This document shows, piece by piece, positions 6,296 through 10,052 of a DNA stretch of 10,052 bases. The stretch is from NCBI GenBank assembly GCA_025350085.1, contig JANXYI010000143.1, positions 1 through 10,052 of the forward strand. Reading direction: 5' to 3'. Made by a program: the position numbers and the translations under genes. This DNA is from Deltaproteobacteria bacterium (GTDB taxonomy: Bacteria > Desulfobacterota > Desulfovibrionia > Desulfovibrionales > Desulfovibrionaceae). Under the pieces are notes generated by a model. That model was not told the origin of the DNA. It saw nothing but the letters and a program-made list of their open reading frames with translations, and made no database searches. Position 1 is the stretch's first letter. Each line of letters opens with the position of its first letter.

Positions 6296-6973
6296 GTTTT
6301 CCTCCTCGGCGTTGGCCTTGGGCTTGGGGTTGGCCGGTCCGCCCTCGGCGAACACGGGCTTGTCCTGTTCCTCCAGCAGCTCCTTGCGGGCCGCGTCCTC
6401 CACGGTCTCCACCTGGTAGCCGGGCACGGCCCGGTCCGCCTCGGCCTGGCCGAATTTGGCGAGGATCCACTCGCGCAGGCTCCGCCACAGGCTGGCGTTC
6501 TGCCGCTCGGCCCAGGCGTCGTCCTCTCCGAAGGCCGAAAATTCCACCACGCCCTCCTCGCCAGCGGCAAAGGCCACGGGCTTGAGCCCCTTCACAGCCG
6601 GGGGGGCCGCGCCGAGAAAGCCCACGTGGCGCAGGTAGAACACGCCGGGCACGGGATTCTGCGGGGAGTCGGGGGTATAGAACGAGGCGGAGATTTTCTT
6701 GAACCGGCCCGCGCGCACCAGCTCGGCGAACTCGGGGTCCACCTGGTGGGGACTCGCGGCCAGGCCGTCCTGGGAATAGGCAAGTGTCTGGACCCAGCCG
6801 TAGGCCGGGCCGTCCGTTCTGGGGTGGCCCACCACGAGGGGCGCTTCGTGCAGGGCCGGATCGTAGGCCTTTGCCGACGCTTCCAGCATGGCCTCGGTGA
6901 ACGCGAGCGTGGTCCCGCTCGTGTCGGTCTGGGTGCCGGGCCGGAAGATGTGGATGGGGACGGGTGTCTTCAT
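5771..6973 (-). CDS. I: Prohead protease with C-terminal scaffold domain (Mu gpI-like)
   Basis: A 400-residue protein whose first ~150 residues are the Mu I-type capsid maturation protease, which would cleave the scaffold and itself inside the prohead. The conserved segments are APLVVGHPRTDGPAYGWVQTL (44-64, His50), FKKISASFYTPDS (91-103, Ser95 and Ser97), and YLRHVGFLGAAPPAVKGLKPV (113-133, His116). I suggest His50 with Ser95 or Ser97 as catalytic residues, by analogy with Ser/His prohead proteases; this is not proven. Residues about 225-290 are a charged coiled coil (DREQLAKDRAALDKDKAQFAEQLAQDKTAKLEKLHEEH), and the rest is alanine-rich scaffold-like. The ATG at 6973 has AGGA 7 nt upstream. 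A nested start within the gene probably makes the scaffold separately. Confidence 0.9.
   Translation of the reverse strand: MKTPVPIHIFRPGTQTDTSGTTLAFTEAMLEASAKAYDPALHEAPLVVGHPRTDGPAYGWVQTLAYSQDGLAASPHQVDPEFAELVRAGRFKKISASFYTPDSPQNPVPGVFYLRHVGFLGAAPPAVKGLKPVAFAAGEEGVVEFSAFGEDDAWAERQNASLWRSLREWILAKFGQAEADRAVPGYQVETVEDAARKELLEEQDKPVFAEGGPANPKPKANAEEENVEGKDKAALDADREQLAKDRAALDKDKAQFAEQLAQDKTAKLEKLHEEHVAFAEGLAKEGKLLPANKAATVALLDTLAATGASLEFTEEGGAKTIKPGLEAMKEMLAASPKLVDFAERATGDPAATGTLTFAAPQGFTVDAEQLELHNKALAYQQAHQGVDYITAVTAVSAGVK
6301..6307 (-). promoter_or_regulatory. Internal Shine-Dalgarno for the nested scaffold start
   Basis: GAGGAGG on the minus strand is spaced 5 nt (AAAAC) from an in-frame GTG. 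The same bases are protease codons for Glu-Glu (GAG GAG GAA), so part of the match could come from coding, but the spacing and the following AT-containing gap are ideal for initiation. Confidence 0.65.
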
Positions 6974-7238
6974 GCCCGCATCCTCGCCGAAGCAAGGACG
7001 TGGTATAACGCGGACAGGTGTCCGGGGTGGGGTTTCTTGGGCTGGGGAGGTGATGGTCGGGTGGTGTGGGAAGGGTATGCCGAAATCGGGGACGTTGGCA
7101 ACCCCTTGTCAGCAACTCCCGGTCGAACGCGGGAACCCCCAAGGAAGCGCGCCAGGGGCGTTTAACCCGTTGTTTAATGGAATTTGCCTAGCCCTGGGCT
7201 TTGGAGCCACTCCCTGCGCCCCTGCGGCAAAATCCGGG
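6974..7238 (-). promoter_or_regulatory. 265-nt intergenic region with dyad symmetries, upstream of protease gene
   Basis: This is the only sizeable gap in the window and separates the gpG-like and protease genes. I see no gene in it: the minus strand has no usable ATG apart from the one that leads into TGA just before the protease start. It holds three inverted repeats: cggaca-gg-tgtccg (7011-7024), gttg-g-caac flanked by GGGG and CCCC (7088-7105), and tcccg-8 bases-cggga (7117-7134). It also has an AT-rich patch with two gtttaa copies (7160-7165 and 7172-7177). A weak minus-strand promoter is possible: TTGCCA (7101-7096), 16-bp spacer, CATACC (7079-7074); the -35 matches 5 of 6 and the -10 only 3 of 6. 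No clear terminator with a U tract is seen. Its function is unproven; a promoter or processing site for the head genes is one reading. Confidence 0.35.
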
Positions 7239-7754
7239 TCAGCCATTCAACCGCCCGGTCAGGAAGGCAATCACCGACGCCTGGATCTGCCGCTCGTCGC
7301 TCACGTCCAGGGCCAGGAAGGGCCGCGCCGGGATCTTCGAGCCAGGGTGGTGGACCGAGCGGCGGAAGATGCCGCCAAAGGCCAGGGCCTTGCCCTTGCG
7401 CGCGGTGATGGTGTGAGCGCGGGTCTTGCCCCCCAGCTGCTGGATGGCCGCGTACGCCAGATTGGTGCCCACTGTGGCGCTGGTGGAGTCGGAACGGCTT
7501 TCGATGCTCGACGCCAGCTGGCCTGTGCGCTGGAGGGTCTTGCCCGGCCAGGTGCCTGACTTGATGCGCGAGGCGATGGTGCCGGGCGCGAGCCCCAGCC
7601 ATGCCGGGCGGCCCTCGCTGTGGAAGTTCTTTTCCACCGCGCGCTCCATGTCGCCCGCGACGATCCGCATGGCCGGAGAGGCGTCCATGGCGCTCACGCG
7701 CAACATTTCCATGGCATGCAGGGCGCGTTCGGCGTCGATCTTCAGCTCAATCAT
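7239..7754 (-). CDS. G: Virion morphogenesis protein (Mu gpG-like, P2 gpS family)
   Basis: A 171-residue protein of the family containing Mu gpG and P2 gpS, needed for tail completion or head-tail joining. Visible conserved parts are the N-terminal helix (ALHAMEMLRVSAMDASPAMRIVAGDMERAVEKNF, about 11-44), the SEGRPAWLGLAPGTIASR motif (46-63), LQRTGQLASSI (74-84), VGTNLAYAAIQQLGG (95-109) and IPARPFLAL (141-149). These Gly/Trp, TG-L and ARPFL motifs are characteristic of the family. The ATG at 7754 overlaps the TGA of the upstream gene (ATGA, 7754-7751), which indicates translational coupling. Length is close to usual. The downstream gap to the protease gene is unusual for this otherwise tight operon. 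Confidence 0.9.
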   Translation of the reverse strand: MIELKIDAERALHAMEMLRVSAMDASPAMRIVAGDMERAVEKNFHSEGRPAWLGLAPGTIASRIKSGTWPGKTLQRTGQLASSIESRSDSTSATVGTNLAYAAIQQLGGKTRAHTITARKGKALAFGGIFRRSVHHPGSKIPARPFLALDVSDERQIQASVIAFLTGRLNG

Positions 7755-8614
7755 GTGCCGTTTCCCCTTCGCAGTTCGCGCGCGGCCTGTGCGGCCAGGT
7801 CCGGCGGAGCTTCCGCCAGCTTGCGTTCCACCATGTCGTGCATGCCTGCCCCGGCCTGGCCGGGGTTGTAGCTAAAGCCGGGGTCCGGCGAGACGAACAG
7901 GCCGGGCCGGGCCTCGAAGCGGGCCACCTTGGCCGTGGGCGCTGGCTGTCTGGGCCGGGCCTTGCCTGTGGGCACCTCCTTCTCGGTGATGCGCCCCGTG
8001 GAATCCTGCACGGTGCGGCCACCGGCGCGCGCCTCACCCCCCGTGAGGGCCGAGACGCGGCAGCGGCAGCGCCAGCCGTTGGGCGGCCAGTACGACTGCC
8101 AGAATGGATCGCCAGCCGGGAAGACCAGGCCGGACAAGGCCGCGTGCTCCGGCCGGGTGCGGCTGTCCATGACGGCCACATACTCGAAATAGGGGCGCGC
8201 TGCGGCGTTCTCCATGAAACTCTTGTACCGCCCGGCCATGTAGCTCGACTGCATGTTGGTGCGGTAGATGGTGGCCAGGCGGCTTGGCCCCAGGCGGCGG
8301 CCTTCCACCTCGCCGGTCAGCGCGTCGCGGATCTCGCCCTTGCCCAGCCAGCCGCGACGCTGAAGCAGCGGCGCAAGCTCGCGCTCGAATTGGGAGAGCG
8401 TTTTGCCCTCCTTCAACGCCTGTTCAACGCCCGTGCGAATGTCCTTCAGCACGTCCATTTTCATGACGCCCGCCACGGTGAAGGCGCGCGCGTGGGCCTC
8501 CTGCCAGACCTCGCGCCAGTCCCAGGAGAGCTTGTAGCCCTTGGCCTCGAAGTACTTGATGGCCTTCTCGGGCGGCAGGCCCAGGGCAAAGGTGAGGTCC
8601 GGCATGTCGGCCAT
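7751..8614 (-). CDS. F: Head morphogenesis protein (Mu gpF/gp30-like)
   Basis: A 287-residue minor head protein that associates with the portal and is needed for head assembly in Mu and SPP1-type phages (SPP1 gp7 relatives). Its conserved core is clear: IYRTNMQSSYMAGRY (116-130), YFEYVAVMDSRTRPEHAALSG (142-162, with Asp150 and His157), a DPFW loop (169-172), and WPPNGWRCRCRVSAL (176-190) with the Cys183-x-Cys185 pair. These His and Cys residues may bind metal, which is a guess. A helical N-terminal region (about 15-90) precedes it, and the C-terminal quarter is low-complexity proline/alanine-rich and variable. I keep the ATG at 8614 (GAGGG 7 nt upstream) rather than the one at 8605. The gap to the portal stop is 3 nt. 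Confidence 0.92.
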   Translation of the reverse strand: MADMPDLTFALGLPPEKAIKYFEAKGYKLSWDWREVWQEAHARAFTVAGVMKMDVLKDIRTGVEQALKEGKTLSQFERELAPLLQRRGWLGKGEIRDALTGEVEGRRLGPSRLATIYRTNMQSSYMAGRYKSFMENAAARPYFEYVAVMDSRTRPEHAALSGLVFPAGDPFWQSYWPPNGWRCRCRVSALTGGEARAGGRTVQDSTGRITEKEVPTGKARPRQPAPTAKVARFEARPGLFVSPDPGFSYNPGQAGAGMHDMVERKLAEAPPDLAAQAARELRRGNGT

Positions 8615-8617
8615 GGC

Positions 8618-10052
8618 CTAGCCCTCGGCCCCGTTCTCCGAATCTGCCGCCAGTCTGCCCCACACCTCGGCCACGAACATGGCGCGGGCCAGCTGGGTGG
8701 CCAGAGCCGTGGCGTCCAGGTCCGGGTAGATTTCCGCCAGCCTGGTCATGGCGTCCTCGGCGCTGCCGCCCTTGGTCAGAAGCTCGATGACGGGCCCCAG
8801 CATGGCGCGCATGGCCACATCCATTTCATCGGCGGGCAGGCCGTCCGCTGCCGCGTCCAGGGCGGCCTGGTCCGGGTAGGAAGCTTGGTCCGAGAAATCA
8901 GCGCCCTCGGCAAAGGCCGAGGCATCGCCAGCGCCCCCGTCCTGCGAATCGACGGGCGGGGTGGCCGCGCCCTTGTCCGTGCCACCACCAGGTGCGCGGA
9001 AGCCGGGGATAGCCTCCCATTCTCCACCGTAGGTATCCTGCAAGCTCTTGAGCGTGGGGCGGAAGCCCAGCTGACCAAGGTTCCGGTCGCGCTCGCTGCG
9101 CGCCTTCTGATCCTCGGCGGGCTTCACGTCGCGCCAGACCTTGGGCGGAATGGCCCCCGGCACGTTCAGCTCCGTGATCCACGTGAGCAGGGTCTGGTTC
9201 AGGGTGCTGGAAAGCATGTCCGAATCCGAGGCCACAAGCTCCAGCCGCACCTCATTGCGCAGGATGGCCGCGCTGGCCAAAGCCCCGCCCGAGTCTTTGG
9301 CCCCCGGCGCGTCGCCCAGGATGGCGTAGCCGATCTGTTCGTCCAGATAGCGCACGAACTGCTCGTGGCTGCCCGCGCCAGCGCGCTTGGCCTCCAGCAG
9401 CTCCACCACCATGCCCTCGGGGATGACCACACCGGCGTCGCGGGAAATGGCGCCCAGGACTTGCAACAGCTTCTGCTGCTCGGGCTCCTGCGCGCCCGGC
9501 GGGTATTTGCCCAGGGCCGTGGGGCTGGCGTACTTGTCCAGATAGGTGAGCCAGGAGCGGAAGTCTTCGCGCTTGAACAGCACCATCCAGAACAGCCGCG
9601 TGCCCAGGCCCAGGCCGTAGGGTGTGCCATCCTTGGCCCCGAAGGTGTGCACGATGAACTTGCGCTCCGGCACCGGCTCGCCACGGTACATGTCCTGCGG
9701 GGTCAGCAGGCGCAAGGCCCCGTCCACGTCGAAATGAAAGCGCCGCTGGTCCTTGGGCTTGATCTGGCGCGGGTAGATGGTGGCCCCGTCCGTGTCCCAC
9801 AGCACCTCGGCCACGGAGAAGCCCTTCAGAATGGCATCGAGCAGGTGCATGGTCAGCTCGTCGAAGCCCAGGGCATCGAGCATGGCCTTGGTCAGCTCGG
9901 CGGCCTTCTTCTCCTTGCGGCCCGGTCCGCCGGGCACCACTTCCCAGGGCCTGGCCGTCACCGCCAGCTTGCGCTTGTTCAGCAGGCCGAAGACCACGCA
10001 GTCGCGCTCCAGGGCGTCGTAGATCTTGAGGCCATGCGCGCCCCCGCGTGTG
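8618..10052 (-). CDS. Portal protein (DUF935, Mu gp29-like), N terminus beyond right edge
   Basis: The dodecameric portal forms the DNA entry pore at one head vertex and binds the terminase. The frame is open right to the window end: before the GTG at 9997 there are 18 more sense codons (TRGGAHGLKIYDALERDC), so that GTG is not the start, and at least 477 residues are present. Recognisable DUF935 parts, counted from that GTG, are LLNKRKLAVTARPWEVVPGG (5-24), ELTMHLLDAILKGFSVAEVLWD (about 47-68), YPRQIKPKDQRRFHFDVDG (about 75-93), KFIVHTFGAKDGTPYGLGLGTRLFW (about 113-137) and EQIGYAILGD (about 220-229). The last ~120 residues (after WEAIPGFRAPGGG) are acidic, variable and helical. It precedes the F-like gene with a 3-nt gap, as in Mu. 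Confidence 0.93.
   Translation of the reverse strand, partial: TRGGAHGLKIYDALERDCVVFGLLNKRKLAVTARPWEVVPGGPGRKEKKAAELTKAMLDALGFDELTMHLLDAILKGFSVAEVLWDTDGATIYPRQIKPKDQRRFHFDVDGALRLLTPQDMYRGEPVPERKFIVHTFGAKDGTPYGLGLGTRLFWMVLFKREDFRSWLTYLDKYASPTALGKYPPGAQEPEQQKLLQVLGAISRDAGVVIPEGMVVELLEAKRAGAGSHEQFVRYLDEQIGYAILGDAPGAKDSGGALASAAILRNEVRLELVASDSDMLSSTLNQTLLTWITELNVPGAIPPKVWRDVKPAEDQKARSERDRNLGQLGFRPTLKSLQDTYGGEWEAIPGFRAPGGGTDKGAATPPVDSQDGGAGDASAFAEGADFSDQASYPDQAALDAAADGLPADEMDVAMRAMLGPVIELLTKGGSAEDAMTRLAEIYPDLDATALATQLARAMFVAEVWGRLAADSENGAEG

Noticed and set aside
7117..7134. T-arm-like sequence (5-bp stem, loop with GTTCGA on the minus strand) suggesting a tRNA or an attachment site
   Set aside because: The loop has eight rather than seven bases and I see no acceptor stem, anticodon arm or D arm around it; treated as a simple dyad.
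9778..9997. Portal start at GTG 9997
   Set aside because: The frame continues without a stop to the window end with residues typical of the portal N-terminal region, so the GTG is an internal valine.
1..10052. Defence system, toxin-antitoxin, CRISPR array, insertion sequence or other cargo
   Set aside because: All coding capacity on the minus strand is explained by phage morphogenesis genes, and no direct-repeat array, transposase or terminal inverted repeats are visible.

Overview
The window is the head-to-tail part of the late (structural) operon of a Mu-like transposable phage or prophage, with every real gene on the minus strand. Read right to left, the order is portal, F-type head morphogenesis protein, G-type virion morphogenesis protein, protease with embedded scaffold, capsid decoration protein, major capsid protein, gp35-like protein, gp36, gp37, gp38-type small protein, tail sheath, tail tube, tail assembly chaperone with a frameshift extension, and the start of the tape measure. 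Both outermost genes run off the window: the portal lacks its N terminus at the right edge and the tape measure lacks most of its length at the left edge. The DNA is very G+C rich (about two thirds by eye) with strong G/C at third positions, so long open but meaningless frames lie on the plus strand. The host is probably a G+C-rich proteobacterium or Desulfovibrionota member; a Desulfovibrio-like host is only a guess, since no host gene is present.

Head module (about 5431-10052): the portal (DUF935), Mu F-like protein and gpG-like protein are packed with 3-nt gaps or ATGA overlaps. A 265-nt non-coding gap with several dyad symmetries follows, then the protease gene. That gene appears to carry a second, in-frame start at 6295 with a near-ideal Shine-Dalgarno sequence, giving a 174-residue scaffold as in Mu I/Z. 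The decoration protein and major capsid protein come next, and these two do not look like the Mu gpT lineage, which suggests a swapped capsid cassette.

Connector and tail module (1-4446): gp35-like, gp36 (DUF1320), gp37 (DUF1834), DUF2635, sheath and tube genes are almost all back-to-back, then a chaperone gene. The chaperone gene has an A9 run (minus strand) at which a -1 shift joins its first 140 codons to a 76-codon second frame. That frame ends exactly on the GTG start of the tape measure. This is the G/GT-type tail chaperone arrangement of long-tailed phages, and a contractile-tailed (myovirus) particle is implied by the sheath gene.

The most informative observations are the two dual-coding devices (the frameshift and the internal scaffold start) and the mosaic capsid. 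I see no defence system, RNA gene, CRISPR array, insertion sequence or attachment site in this window.
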